From CAVSUZ01 sp963791885 (lineage in GTDB: Bacteria; Pseudomonadota; Alphaproteobacteria; Acetobacterales; Acetobacteraceae), in the NCBI GenBank assembly GCA_963791885.1, contig CAWBUL010000005.1:930001-994000 (forward strand): a stretch of 64,000 nucleotides of DNA. Direction: 5' to 3'. Shown here one piece after another: positions 44,304 to 53,782 of the stretch. A model generated the notes under the pieces. That model was given only the letters and a program-made list of their open reading frames with translations. It ran no database searches and was not told the origin of the DNA. The number at the start of each line of letters is the position of its first letter. Within the stretch, counting starts at the first letter, position 1. Position numbers and translations under genes: made by a program.

Positions 44304-46145
44304 ATGCTCGCCCGCTTCGAACGATTACTGCAGCCTACCGCTCCTCAGGCACCCGAGCCGCCCACCAACGGCCTTGCGCATTTCTATTGGCATTTCGCCA
44401 GGCAGGTCCGCTGGCTGATCGTCGCGCTGTTCTGCACCGGGCTGCTGGTCGCAATGCTGGATGCGACCATCCCGGTGTTCATCGGCCGCGTGGTGTCGCT
44501 GGTCTCGACCCGCACACCGCAGACCCTGTTCGCGGCCGCCGGCTGGCAGCTCGTCGGGATGGGTGCGGTGCTGCTCATCGCGCGGCCGCTCGCCCTGCTC
44601 TCGCAGTACATCGTGACGAACCAGATCATCAATCCCGCCTTCACCAACATGATTCGTTGGCAGAGCCACTGGCATGTCGTGCGCCAGAGCTGGACGTTCT
44701 TTCAGAACGACTTCGCCGGGCGCATCGCCAACCGCGTGATGCAGACCGGCCCGGCGCTGCGAGAGAGCATCGTCGCAGGCACCAACGCCGTCTGGTACAT
44801 CCTGGTCTACGGTACGTCCGCGATCGCGCTGTTGTCGGCGAGCAACTGGCATCTTGCGCTGCCGCTGCTGGGCTGGTTCGTCGCCTATGCCACTTTGTTG
44901 CGCAAGTTCGTGCCGCGGATGCGCGAACGTTCTCGCGCGGTGTCCGAAGCGCGCTCCACGCTCACGGGTCGCGTGGTGGACAGTTATACCAACATCCTGA
45001 CGGTGAAGCTGTTCGCGCGTGCCCGCGATGAGGACGGCTTCGTACGCGAATCCGTGCAGGACCACACCAATGCCATGCGCCGGCAGACCCGCATGGCAAC
45101 CGGCTTTACCTTCACCCTCGCGGTGATCAACGCCAGCATGGTGGTCGGAACGGGCGCAGTGGCCGTGCTGCTGTGGCGCGCCGGACGCATCCCCGTGGGC
45201 GCCGTGGCGATGGCCATGCCCATGGCCTGGCAGATCGCCAACATGGCAGGCTGGGTGGCGCAGAACGTCACCACGATCTTCGAAAATGTCGGCGTGGTGC
45301 AGGACGGCATGCGATCGATCGCCGTGCCGCGGCAGATGCCGGACGCTCCCGCTGCCCGCGACCTGACCGTCACCCGCGGCGCCATCCGCTTCGAGAACGT
45401 GCATTTCGACTATGGGCGCGACCGTCGCACGGGCGTGCTTCACGGCGTCGATTTTACCATCGCACCGGGCGAGCGCGTGGGCCTCGTCGGCCCGTCCGGC
45501 GCCGGCAAATCCACGCTGGTGAACCTGCTTCTTCGTTTCTACAACCTGGAGAGCGGCCGGATCCTGGTGGATGGGCAGGATATTGCGACGGTGACTCAGG
45601 AAAGTCTGCGTCAATCCATCGCCATGGTTACGCAGGATACCAGTCTGCTCCATCGCTCGATCAGCGAAAACATCCGCTACGGCCGACCCGAAGCGACGGA
45701 TGCGATGATCGAGGCGGCCGCGCGCAAGGCGGCCGCGCACGATTTCATCCTGGGGCTTGAGGACTGGCATGGCCGAGCCGCGTACGATGCCCATGTCGGC
45801 GAACGCGGGGTGAAGCTCTCGGGCGGGCAGCGCCAGCGCATCGCCATCGCGCGCGTCATCCTGAAGGATGCCCCAATCCTGGTGCTGGATGAGGCGACCT
45901 CGGCGCTCAACTCCGAAGTCGAGGCGGTGATCCAGGAAAAGCTCGACGAACTCATGACCGGCCGCACGGTGATCGCCATCGCGCACCGTCTGTCGACCAT
46001 CGCGCGGATGGACCGGCTGATCGTGCTCGACCGCGGCCGAATCGCGGAGATGGGCACCCATCGGGAATTGCTGGCCCGCCGTGGCCCCTACGCGCGGTTG
46101 TGGGATCGACAATCCGGAGGTTTCGTCTCCGATTACGCGGCGTGA
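44304..46145 (+). CDS. ABC exporter, fused permease and ATPase
   Basis: 613 aa from ATG 44304. An N-terminal six-helix membrane domain (about 45-330) with RIANRVMQTGPALRESIV and an ATP-binding domain: Walker A VGPSGAGKSTLVNLLLRF, signature KLSGGQRQRIAIAR, Walker B PILVLDEATSALNSE and the H-loop IAHRLSTI. It is the lipid A/multidrug exporter (MsbA-like, ABCB) type that works as a homodimer; substrate unknown. Its stop overlaps the GTG start of hutF by 4 bp. Confidence 0.9.
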   Translation: MLARFERLLQPTAPQAPEPPTNGLAHFYWHFARQVRWLIVALFCTGLLVAMLDATIPVFIGRVVSLVSTRTPQTLFAAAGWQLVGMGAVLLIARPLALLSQYIVTNQIINPAFTNMIRWQSHWHVVRQSWTFFQNDFAGRIANRVMQTGPALRESIVAGTNAVWYILVYGTSAIALLSASNWHLALPLLGWFVAYATLLRKFVPRMRERSRAVSEARSTLTGRVVDSYTNILTVKLFARARDEDGFVRESVQDHTNAMRRQTRMATGFTFTLAVINASMVVGTGAVAVLLWRAGRIPVGAVAMAMPMAWQIANMAGWVAQNVTTIFENVGVVQDGMRSIAVPRQMPDAPAARDLTVTRGAIRFENVHFDYGRDRRTGVLHGVDFTIAPGERVGLVGPSGAGKSTLVNLLLRFYNLESGRILVDGQDIATVTQESLRQSIAMVTQDTSLLHRSISENIRYGRPEATDAMIEAAARKAAAHDFILGLEDWHGRAAYDAHVGERGVKLSGGQRQRIAIARVILKDAPILVLDEATSALNSEVEAVIQEKLDELMTGRTVIAIAHRLSTIARMDRLIVLDRGRIAEMGTHRELLARRGPYARLWDRQSGGFVSDYAA

Positions 46146-47499
46146 CCTCGTTCTGGTTCCGCCACGCGCTGTTGCCTTCGGGCTGGGCGGACGATGTGCG
46201 CATCGACGTCGATGGCGGACGCATCACCACCGTAACCGCCGCCGCGGCCCCGCATGGCGGCGGTTCGATGGCATCGCGATCCCCGGTATTCCGAACGTCC
46301 ACTCTCATGCCTTCCAGCGCGGCATGGCCGGCCTCACGGAAATCCGCGGTCCGGGCGAGGACAGCTTCTGGACCTGGCGGGAACTGATGTATCGCTTTCT
46401 CGCACATCTCGGCCCCGATGAGGTCGAGGCGATCACGGCCTACGCGTTCATGCGCATGCTGGAATCCGGCTACACGACGATCGGCGAGTTTCACTACCTC
46501 CATCATGCTCCCGACGGTCAGCCCTACGCTGATCCGGCGGAACTCGCCGGCCGAATTGTTCACGCCGCATCCGTCACCGGAATCGGTCTTACATTGCTGC
46601 CCTGCTTTTATCGCTTCGGCGGGTTCGGTGGGGCGGCGCCCACGCCCGGCCAACGCCGCTTCATCACGGATCCGGACAGCTTCTCCCGACTGCTGGACGC
46701 TACAAAACGCCACGTCGCGCCGTTGGACGGCGCGGTGCTGGGCATCGCCCCCCACTCCTTGCGCGCCGTCAGCCCGGACGACCTGCACCCGTTGGTGCAT
46801 GCCTTCCCCGGCCCTATCCACATTCACGCGGCTGAGCAGATACGTGAAGTCGCGGAGTGCCGCGCCACCCTCGGCCCGTCGCCTGTGGCTTGGTTGCTGG
46901 ACAACGCCTCTGTCGATCGCCGCTGGTGCCTGATCCACGCCACGCATATGGATGCCCAAGAAACCGACCGCTTGGCGCGCAGCGGCGCGGTGGCCGGCCT
47001 GTGCCCTGCGACCGAGGCCGATCTGGGAGACGGCACGTTCCCGGCCGCGGCATATCTACGCGCCGGCGGACGCATCGCGATCGGGTCGGATTCCAACGTG
47101 GTGACCGATCCCGCAGCTGAACTGCGGCAACTGGAAAATGCGCAGCGCTTGCTGCATCGTGCACGCAACGTGTTGGCATCCGCTCCGGGGCAGTCCGTCG
47201 GCTCTTCCCTGCTCGGCGCGGTATTCAGCGGCGGGGCTCAGGCGCTGGCGCAACCAATGGAGGCGCTCGCGGCCGGCCTCCGCGCGGACATCGTTGTGTT
47301 GGACTCGCAGCATCCCGATCTCATCGCCCGCACCGGCGATGCCTGGATCACCTGGGTGTTCGCGCCACCGCCCGGGCTGGTGCAGCACGTTATCAGCGCA
47401 GGCCGCCTCGTCGTCGCGGATGGCCGGCATATCGCGGCTGATTCGATCATCGCGTGCTGGCGTACCGCGATGGAAACCGTGCTGGCCGCTGAGACTTGA
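46142..47499 (+). CDS. hutF: Formimidoylglutamate deiminase (frameshifted as read)
   Basis: About 452 aa when joined. N-terminus from GTG 46142 (TSFWFRHALLPSGWADDVRI). One base is missing at about 46255-46264, after AAAPHGG; the protein resumes in another frame as FDGIAIPGIPNVHSHAFQRGM, the metal-binding HxH of the amidohydrolase superfamily. Further ligands: HIHAAEQ, LIHATHM and GSDSN. HutF hydrolyses N-formimino-L-glutamate to N-formyl-L-glutamate and ammonia in histidine breakdown. No other hut gene is in the window. The start is coupled to the exporter stop; polar amino acid transporter genes follow downstream. Confidence 0.85.
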
Positions 47500-47601
47500 T
47501 CCCTAAGGACGCACCCGCCAACATTCGCTGGTGTCCTGTACCTGAAGTTCGCCGCGTCCTGCGGCGGACGGAAGGGATAAGCAGGCCACTGAAAACAAAG
47601 C

Positions 47602-47662
47602 ATAGAGCAGATCGCGCTTGACTGGAGCCGCTTGCGGTTCCAGGAGCGCGTGAATCTTGCTC
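47602..47662. repeat. Dispersed imperfect palindromic repeat
   Basis: Resembles the unit at 52368-52419: both begin with a TAGAGC..GATCGCGC stretch and end with GAGCGCGTGAATCT followed by GCTC (47645 and 52400). It lies in the 239-bp gap between hutF and the amino acid binding protein, which otherwise shows no gene. Confidence 0.5.
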
Positions 47663-47738
47663 GCAAAACAAACTTGCGGAGCGGTTGACGCGTGACACAG
47701 TCAGGCGCCAATCGCTCTAGAGTAACGGAGGAAAAGTC

Positions 47739-48506
47739 ATGGCGCTGTCCCGGCGCGGCGTTCTGCTCACCCTGCCAGCCGCACTCGCTGTATCGGCCAC
47801 AGCACAAGCTGCCAGTCTGCTGGATGATCTGCGCTCTGGCGCCAAGCCGCTTCGCGTCGGCACCGATGCGACCTTCCCACCTTTTGAGCAAACCTCTCCC
47901 GATGGCACCAAAACCGGCTTCGACATCGACCTGGTGAACGCCATCGCCAAACACGCCGGCATCAAGACCACCACGTTCCAGCAGGTGCCGTTCGGACAAC
48001 TGGTTCCCGGCTTGCAAGCGGACCATATCGATCTCGCTGCCTCGGCGATCTACATCACACCGGAGCGCGCCAAGGTCATTGATTTCTCCCAGCCCTACTT
48101 TTCGGGCGGACTCGCGGTGATGGTGAAGCCCAACGAGACGGGCATCACGAAGCCGGAGGATCTCGACGGCAAGACGATTGCCGTGCAGGTCGGCACTAAG
48201 TCCGTCGACTTCCTGCGTCAGGCTTTTCCCAAGGCCACCCTGCACATCGTGCAGACTAACGACCAGATGTTTCAATCGCTGCAAAGTGGTCAGGCGGACG
48301 TCGTCGTCACCGGCTATCCCGCCGCCAAATACTACATTAAAATCCACGGTGGCGCGAAACTCGCCCCCTTCCTGCTCACGCACGAAGAGTACGGGCTGGC
48401 GGTGCGCAAGTCTGATCCGGAATTGCTGCAGGCCGTCAACGCCGCGTTGGACGCCTTCAAACAGGACGGCACGTTGAAGGCCCTCGAAGCGAAGTGGTTC
48501 GGCTAA
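47739..48506 (+). CDS. Polar amino acid ABC transporter substrate-binding protein
   Basis: 255 aa. Signal peptide with a twin basic start (SRRGVLLTLPAALAVSATAQA). The mature protein is a family 3 periplasmic binding protein: LRVGTDATFPPFEQTSPDGT, GFDIDLVNAIAKHAG, AASAIYITPERAKVIDFSQPY and AVQVGTKS. These bind glutamine, histidine, cystine or other polar amino acids. RBS GGAGGAAAAG precedes ATG 47739. Its position between hutF and a permease suggests histidine-family uptake, which is inference. Confidence 0.9.
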   Translation: MALSRRGVLLTLPAALAVSATAQAASLLDDLRSGAKPLRVGTDATFPPFEQTSPDGTKTGFDIDLVNAIAKHAGIKTTTFQQVPFGQLVPGLQADHIDLAASAIYITPERAKVIDFSQPYFSGGLAVMVKPNETGITKPEDLDGKTIAVQVGTKSVDFLRQAFPKATLHIVQTNDQMFQSLQSGQADVVVTGYPAAKYYIKIHGGAKLAPFLLTHEEYGLAVRKSDPELLQAVNAALDAFKQDGTLKALEAKWFG

Positions 48507-48528
48507 TCAAGCGTTTGCGGCCGACAGG

Positions 48529-49224
48529 GTGAACGCCGCTGCCTTCGCCAGCGTCGGTCCCTGGCTGCCGTTCCTGCTCGGCGGCGCGGCCCGCACGCTG
48601 GAGGTTGTCGTCGCCGCCCTCATTCTTGGCGTGATCTGCGGCCTGATCGGTGGTGCGGCACGCCTCTCCCGTGCCCGACCCATCCGCGCGCTCGCCGCCG
48701 TCTACGTCTCAGTCATTCGGGGCACACCCTTCGTGGTGCAGCTTTTCTTCGTCTATTACGGTATTCCTCAGCTTGGCGTGCCGGTCCCGGCCCTGGCTGC
48801 GGCCATCGGCACGCTGGGCATCTATTCCGGCGCCTACCAGACCGAGATCGTGCGCGGCGCCATCAGCTCCATCGACCCTGGTCAGGCAGAAGCCGCGCGC
48901 GCACTCGGCCTGTCGCGCTATCACACCATGCGTCTGGTCGTCTTGCCCCAGGCTCTGCTTCGCATGTTGCCGCCTCTCGGTAATGAATTCGTCGCGCTGA
49001 CCAAGAACTCGGCGCTGGTTTCTCTTGTAACTGTGCGCGAACTCTTCCTCTCCGCGCAAATGGTGATCAGCACCACATTCCAGAACTTCGCCGTCTTTCT
49101 CACCATCGGCGTCATGTACTACGTCATGACCAGCGTCGTCGCCGCCGCAACCCGTGCCCTGGAAGACCGGCTTTCCGCATATCAACGTACGAATACCGCT
49201 CCACTGCGCAGCACCGCCGCCTAA
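48529..49224 (+). CDS. Polar amino acid ABC transporter permease
   Basis: 231 aa from GTG 48529. HisM/GlnP-type membrane protein with five predicted helices and the ATPase-contact EAA loop EAARALGLSRYHTMRLVVLPQAL. SVIRGTPFVVQLFFVYYGIP is the N-terminal family signature. Co-directional with the binding protein 22 bp upstream. No ATPase gene is adjacent, so the energising subunit must be encoded elsewhere. Confidence 0.92.
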   Translation: MNAAAFASVGPWLPFLLGGAARTLEVVVAALILGVICGLIGGAARLSRARPIRALAAVYVSVIRGTPFVVQLFFVYYGIPQLGVPVPALAAAIGTLGIYSGAYQTEIVRGAISSIDPGQAEAARALGLSRYHTMRLVVLPQALLRMLPPLGNEFVALTKNSALVSLVTVRELFLSAQMVISTTFQNFAVFLTIGVMYYVMTSVVAAATRALEDRLSAYQRTNTAPLRSTAA

Positions 49225-49307
49225 AACAAGATTGAGCGTCATCGCTCCTACGACTGTAACTCAATCCAATTCACCAGCCGCTAACCAGTACCGCATAGGC
49301 TGAGCAA

Positions 49308-50219
49308 ATGCGCCTCAAGCTGTATCGCGCCGACCGAATTGGCGATGCTTTGTCGCGCATCCGCTCAGAACTCGGTGCCGACGCCCTGATTCTCTCCACG
49401 CGCCGTCTGGCGACTGGTGTGGAGGTCACAGCCGCGCTCCAGGAACCCGAAGACGATCCGGCCCCGCTTGAGCCACCGGTACCAGGCAGTTTCGAACATC
49501 TGAACCGGGCAGAAAGCGGGCTTGAACACCATGGCATCCCGCGCGCACTCGCAGCGAACCTCACCGCGCGCACTCCTCACTCACTTGCCGGCGCCCTCGC
49601 GAAGGCGCTCGAATTCGCCCCGTTGCCCACTGACTGCGCGCTCATGCTCGTCGGCCCGCCTGGCGCAGGCAAAACCCTCACCACCGCTCGCTTGGCAACG
49701 CGCGCCGTACTCAGCGGCACCACCCCGACCGTTATCTCCACCGATGGCAAGCGCGCGGGCGCGACTGAGCAACTCGCAGCCTATACACGTCTGCTCAGCC
49801 TTTCCCTCATCGTGGCGCCTGATCCGGTCGGCATTGCGAAGGCGCTGGCACGCCCCCGTCCGCCGGGACCCGTGCTGATCGACTGCGCTGGCTCCGACCC
49901 ATTCAATGAGGACGACATGGAACAACTGCAGGCCATCGCCGCTACAGCCCAGGCCGCCGTCACGCTGGTGCTGCCGGCCGGCCTTTGCGTCGAGGAGGCA
50001 GCGGATCTCGCCCGCGGCTACGCCCGAGCCGGTGCGCGTCACCTCGTCGCGACCCGGATCGATCTCGCGCGCCGGCTCGGCAGCGTACTCGCGGCGGCCC
50101 AGGCAGGCCGGCTCAGCCTGGCCGAAGCTGGCATTGGACCTGGTGCGGCGGATGGCCTCACCCCACTCACGCCCGACTTCCTGGCTGAACGCCTGCTCCC
50201 CTACGGAGTCGCGGCATGA
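49308..50219 (+). CDS. flhF: Flagellar biosynthesis GTPase FlhF
   Basis: 303 aa, short for FlhF. An N-terminal basic region (MRLKLYRADRIGDALSRIRS, ELGADALILSTRRL) and a GTPase of the SRP54 type: LVGPPGAGKTLTTARLATRA P-loop, STDGKRAGATEQL (G2-like) and VLIDCAGSDPF (G3). FlhF places the flagellar basal body at the pole. The middle linker found in longer FlhF is reduced. Its stop overlaps the start of flhG (50216-50219). No structural flagellar gene is present in this window. Confidence 0.86.
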   Translation: MRLKLYRADRIGDALSRIRSELGADALILSTRRLATGVEVTAALQEPEDDPAPLEPPVPGSFEHLNRAESGLEHHGIPRALAANLTARTPHSLAGALAKALEFAPLPTDCALMLVGPPGAGKTLTTARLATRAVLSGTTPTVISTDGKRAGATEQLAAYTRLLSLSLIVAPDPVGIAKALARPRPPGPVLIDCAGSDPFNEDDMEQLQAIAATAQAAVTLVLPAGLCVEEAADLARGYARAGARHLVATRIDLARRLGSVLAAAQAGRLSLAEAGIGPGAADGLTPLTPDFLAERLLPYGVAA

Positions 50220-50953
50220 TCCGCCAGCGCCTGATCGCTGTCGCTTCCGGCAAGGGTGGAGTCGGCAAGACATGGCTCTGCATCTCGCTTGCCCACGCGC
50301 TCGCAAAGACCGGACGTCGCGTGCTGCTGTTCGACGCGGATCTCGGCCTGGCGAATGTTGATATCCAGCTCGGGCTGACGCCGAAGCACGACCTCTCCGC
50401 CGTGCTGTCCGGCAAGGCCTCGCTGTGGGACGCGATCGTCGTCCACCCCGAAGGCTTCCATATTCTGCCGGGCCGCTCCGGGTCCGGCACGCTCGCCGGC
50501 CTCTCCTCCGCGACGGTCGACCGCGTGCTCGCGCTCGCCCGCACCGCCGCCGCGGAGTACGACATCACCCTGCTTGATCTCGGCGCCGGACTGGAGCCTC
50601 CGGTTCGTCGCATGGCCGCGGGCGCCGACGAATTGCTGATCATCACCACGGACGAGCCGACGAGCCTGACCGACGCCTACGCTGTGTTGAAGCTGCATGC
50701 CCAGGACGCTCCGAACGGCCCCGCGCGGATCGTGGTGAACCAGGCGCCAAGCCCGTCCGCGGGCGAACGCACCTACGCCACCATCCGCCGCGCTGCGACG
50801 ACCTTCCTGTCGCTTGATCCGCCGCTGGCAGGCATTATCCGGCGCGACGGTCGCGTGCCGGAGTCAATTCGTGCGCAAACCTCACTGCTCACACGGTACC
50901 CCACCAGCCCCGCCGCGCACGATATCGAGCAGTTGCAGCACGCGATCGGATAA
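50216..50953 (+). CDS. flhG: MinD-like ATPase FlhG/FleN
   Basis: 245 aa. Deviant Walker A VASGKGGVGKTWLCISLA, LLFDADLGLANVDIQLGL switch I, ITLLDLGAGLEPP switch II and IIRRDGRVPESIRAQTSLL near the C-terminus. FlhG counts and limits flagella, opposing FlhF. The ATG overlaps the flhF stop, the conserved arrangement. A truncated transporter gene starts immediately after its stop on the other strand, which suggests a deletion removed the genes that used to follow. Confidence 0.9.
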   Translation: MIRQRLIAVASGKGGVGKTWLCISLAHALAKTGRRVLLFDADLGLANVDIQLGLTPKHDLSAVLSGKASLWDAIVVHPEGFHILPGRSGSGTLAGLSSATVDRVLALARTAAAEYDITLLDLGAGLEPPVRRMAAGADELLIITTDEPTSLTDAYAVLKLHAQDAPNGPARIVVNQAPSPSAGERTYATIRRAATTFLSLDPPLAGIIRRDGRVPESIRAQTSLLTRYPTSPAAHDIEQLQHAIG

Positions 50954-50954
50954 T

Positions 50955-51379
50955 CAGGGCGCTCGCATTCGCCAACCCCACCGCACTCGCCTGCTCTTTT
51001 CGCGAAAACCACTGGCTGACCGTCTTGTTCATGGTCGAACTCAGCGGCCCTTCACCCATGCCGAACAGCTTCGGATCACGAGCAGCGATCCGAAGCTGAA
51101 GGCCGCCGCCGTTAACCCGCAGAAGATCGACCATCCGGCCATGGCAAGCCCGAACACGCGCTTCGGCCCGATCCGGTCGGAGAAGTAACCGCCGACGAAG
51201 CAGAACGCCGCGTACCCGAAAAAGAAGATGCTGAAGACGAACCCAAGCTGCGCCGGATCGAGGTGCAAATCCTTCGACACCAGCGGTGCCGCAACCGACA
51301 TCGCGGAGCGGTCCATGTAATTGATCAGGCCGGCAACAAACAACAGGCTGACAATCAGCCAGCGTACGCCCGAAAACAT
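50955..51379 (-). pseudogene. Major facilitator superfamily transporter, N-terminal fragment
   Basis: Starts ATG 51379 with a normal MFS N-terminus: LIVSLLFVAGLINYMDRSAMSVAAPL and GGYFSDRIGPKRVFGLAMAG (motif A). One base is missing near 51070, shifting the frame between LLVIR and KLFGMGEGPLSSTMNKTV. The similarity stops at VGLANAS, at the flhG 3' end, leaving about 140 of the usual 400-450 residues. The gene is thus truncated and dead. It was co-directional with phyH 33 bp upstream and may have exported or imported a related compound. Confidence 0.82.
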
Positions 51380-51412
51380 AGTTTCCCCCGATTATTTTTG
51401 TGAAGGCTGTGG

Positions 51413-52228
51413 TTACATGGCTGGTCCTGTTTCCCGCATCAGGATCTGCTTGGTCTGCTGCGTCACCGCCGCGTGGAATGCCACCGCCTCGGGTGCCAAA
51501 TCAAACGCGGGGCGTTGCTCAGGCAGGAAATTTCCGTGGTGATCGATCCCGCGCACCAGCGTAGCCGAATCAGTTTTTCCCACCACCTGGCGCACATAGG
51601 TCGGCAGATAGCGGATGGCGAAACCGATGCGCCGCCGGCCCGACGGATTGGGATCGGACCCATGAATCAGCCGCACATGATGCAGTGACATCTCGCCCGA
51701 CTGCAGTTCCAGCGTCGCCGCCCGCGTCGAATCCACCTCGACAGCGATCTCCTGCCCGCGGCTCAGCAAATTGTCCTGCGCGAACGTATCGCGATGCGCC
51801 ACCTGGTCCATCAGGTGAGTGCCGGGAACCACGCGCATCGCGCCATTCTCCTCAACACTGTCCGATAGCGCCACCCAGGCCGTCACGATGTCCGGCGGCT
51901 CCAGCCCCCAATACGTAGAGTCCTGATGCCAGGAGACATAGCTCGGATCATGTGCGTTCTTGATGAAGAAGCTGCTGCCCCAGCACAGAATGTTCGGACC
52001 GATGATCGTTTCGACCGCATCGAGAATCCTCGGATGCCGGATCAGCTCATCAGCCCAGGCCAGAGCGAGATGCGTCTTGTTGCGCAGCACCGCCTTGTGC
52101 TCCGGATTTTGCGACTCGAAGTCTTCGAGCGCGCCTCGGTAGCGCGCCGCTTCCTCAGCCGAAAAAGCGCGGATCGGCGCCAGATAGCCGTTTGTGCGGT
52201 AGAATTCGACATCGTTCGCCGTGAGCAT
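51413..52228 (-). CDS. Phytanoyl-CoA dioxygenase (PhyH) family protein
   Basis: 271 aa. Non-haem Fe(II)/2-oxoglutarate oxygenase: HxD iron ligands in SWHQDSTYWGLEP, distal His in VRLIHGSDPNPSG and the 2-oxoglutarate Arg in GRRRIGFAIRYLP. An N-terminal YRTNGYLAPIRAFSAEEA is typical of bacterial PhyH proteins, which hydroxylate diverse small molecules. Substrate unknown. Cytoplasmic. Followed by the MFS fragment. Confidence 0.87.
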   Translation of the reverse strand: MLTANDVEFYRTNGYLAPIRAFSAEEAARYRGALEDFESQNPEHKAVLRNKTHLALAWADELIRHPRILDAVETIIGPNILCWGSSFFIKNAHDPSYVSWHQDSTYWGLEPPDIVTAWVALSDSVEENGAMRVVPGTHLMDQVAHRDTFAQDNLLSRGQEIAVEVDSTRAATLELQSGEMSLHHVRLIHGSDPNPSGRRRIGFAIRYLPTYVRQVVGKTDSATLVRGIDHHGNFLPEQRPAFDLAPEAVAFHAAVTQQTKQILMRETGPAM

Positions 52229-52367
52229 GCGGACGTTCCCCTTCTTGTCTGGGGTCTAGCGAATCCCACTGGGCGGGCGTCGTCAATTCCCTGGCGGCGC
52301 CCAGACGAACTCGCTATCGCCCCGCCAGGATCGCGGCAGAGCGCCGTTAGCGCTCGTCCGGTTCAAC

Positions 52368-52419
52368 TAGAGCGAGATCGCGCGAGGCAGATATGTCGGA
52401 GCGCGTGAATCTCGCTCTA
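52368..52419. repeat. Palindromic repeat upstream of phyH
   Basis: A perfect 11-bp inverted repeat, TAGAGCGAGAT (52368-52378) and ATCTCGCTCTA (52409-52419), with a loop of 30 bp. The right half resembles the 47602-47662 repeat. The 239-bp gap 52229-52467 shows no gene. Confidence 0.65.
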
Positions 52420-52430
52420 AACAAAGGAGC

Positions 52431-52469
52431 AGAGCGTTTCGGGCCGACACGGTCCGCCTGAAACGCTCT
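52431..52469 (-). terminator. Hairpin at the 3' end of the binding-protein gene
   Basis: AGAGCGTTTC (52431-52440) pairs perfectly with GAAACGCTCT (52460-52469). On the minus strand the stem overlaps the stop of the 52468-53688 gene and is followed by a T-rich stretch (CTCCTTTGTTT), so a factor-independent terminator is plausible. The same sequence also fits a dispersed repeat. Confidence 0.6.
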
Positions 52470-53688
52470 AGGCATGCACCAGAGGACAGCCCGACTCCGC
52501 AGGCGGCATCGTGGCGTCCGGCCCAGCCATCGTCGCCACCGGCTTGTAGAAGTCCCACTTGTAACGGGATTCGGCCGCGGGTTTCACCTGCCAGACATAC
52601 ATCGTGTCTTCTACCCGCCCATTCGGTTCGATCCGCACATTGTCATGGTAGAAGTCGTTCACCGGCATGGCATGCATCTTCGCCGCCACCGTGTCGGAAT
52701 CAAGCGTACCTGCCTCCTTCACCGCTTTCAGCCAGTGCGTGGCCGCGGCATAGTTCCCGGCATGCAGCATGCAGGGCGGCGTGCCCATTTTCGCTACATA
52801 CCGTTTGGTCCAGGCCCGCGTCTGGTCCGTCAGGTCCCAGTAGAACGAGTTGGTCAGCACTAATCCCTCGCAGGTCGGCTGCCCGAGCGAATTGACGTCG
52901 GTGATGAACATCAGCAGCGTTGCGAGCCGCTGGCCGCCCTTGGCAAGGCCAAATTCGGCCGATTGCTTGATGCAGTTCTGCAGGTCCGTCCCCGCGTTGG
53001 CGAACCCGATCACCTTGGCGCCCGACGATTTCGCCTGGATCAGATAGCTGCTGAAGTCGCTCGTCCCCAGCGGCGCGCGCACGCTGCCCAGCACCTTGCC
53101 GCCGGCCGCCTTGATGAAAGTCTCCGTGTTCGCCTGCAGCGAATAGCCGAACTGATAATCGGCGGTAACGAAGAACCAGGTGTCGCCGCCCGAGCGTGTC
53201 AGCAGTCCGCCCGTCCCTTTACCCAGCGCATAGGTGTCGTAGCAGAAGTGAAATCCATACGGCGAGCACAGCTTGCCGGTGAAATCCGTCGCTGCCGGAC
53301 CGGTGATCAGGTAAATCACCTTCTTTTCGTGTGAAACCTGCTGGATCGCGAGACCGGAGGACGTCGCAGCACCATCCGCCAGAACATCCACACCGGAGTC
53401 ATCCACCCACTGCCGCGCCAGCGAACCCGCCACGTCCGGCTTGTCCTGGCAGTCGCCCTGCATGATTTCGATCGGCCGGCCGAGCACCGATCCGCCGAAA
53501 TCCGCCACCGCGAGTTCAACCGCGGCGCGAGCGCCAGGCCCACCAACGTCCCGGTACGGCCCGCCCATGTCGCTCAGCAAACCGATGCGCACAGGTTTGG
53601 AGCTGGACTGTGCGCGAAGGAGGCCGGGGCGCGCGAGGGGAGCAGCGGCAATCGTGGCGAGGGCAGCGCGGCGGGTCAGATGGGGCAC
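52468..53688 (-). CDS. Branched-chain amino acid-type ABC transporter binding protein
   Basis: 406 aa. Twin-basic signal peptide (LTRRAALATIAAAPLARPGL). Type I periplasmic binding protein: VRIGLLSDMGGPYRDVGGPG, AVELAVADFGGSVLGRPIEI and TWFFVTADYQFGYSLQAN. Relatives bind branched-chain amino acids, amides, urea or aromatic acids. No permease or ATPase genes flank it. It is monocistronic by the strong hairpin at its end. Confidence 0.88.
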   Translation of the reverse strand: MPHLTRRAALATIAAAPLARPGLLRAQSSSKPVRIGLLSDMGGPYRDVGGPGARAAVELAVADFGGSVLGRPIEIMQGDCQDKPDVAGSLARQWVDDSGVDVLADGAATSSGLAIQQVSHEKKVIYLITGPAATDFTGKLCSPYGFHFCYDTYALGKGTGGLLTRSGGDTWFFVTADYQFGYSLQANTETFIKAAGGKVLGSVRAPLGTSDFSSYLIQAKSSGAKVIGFANAGTDLQNCIKQSAEFGLAKGGQRLATLLMFITDVNSLGQPTCEGLVLTNSFYWDLTDQTRAWTKRYVAKMGTPPCMLHAGNYAAATHWLKAVKEAGTLDSDTVAAKMHAMPVNDFYHDNVRIEPNGRVEDTMYVWQVKPAAESRYKWDFYKPVATMAGPDATMPPAESGCPLVHA

Positions 53689-53782
53689 GGACAGCTTCTC
53701 CCTGAATGTTTTGGTTAAGACACGTAATATCCGAGTTCAGCCTGGAGTGGTAGCCTCCGCCGCGGTGCAGGGGAGGACAAAC

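Noticed and set aside
44325..46112. Another 595-codon minus-strand frame opposite the ABC exporter
   Set aside because: The composition is rich in Arg, His and Asp with no recognisable domain. The plus strand has the complete Walker A, signature and Walker B motifs.
51413..52228. PhyH and the MFS fragment as an intact operon
   Set aside because: The MFS gene is truncated to about 140 codons and has a one-base break, so only phyH is functional.
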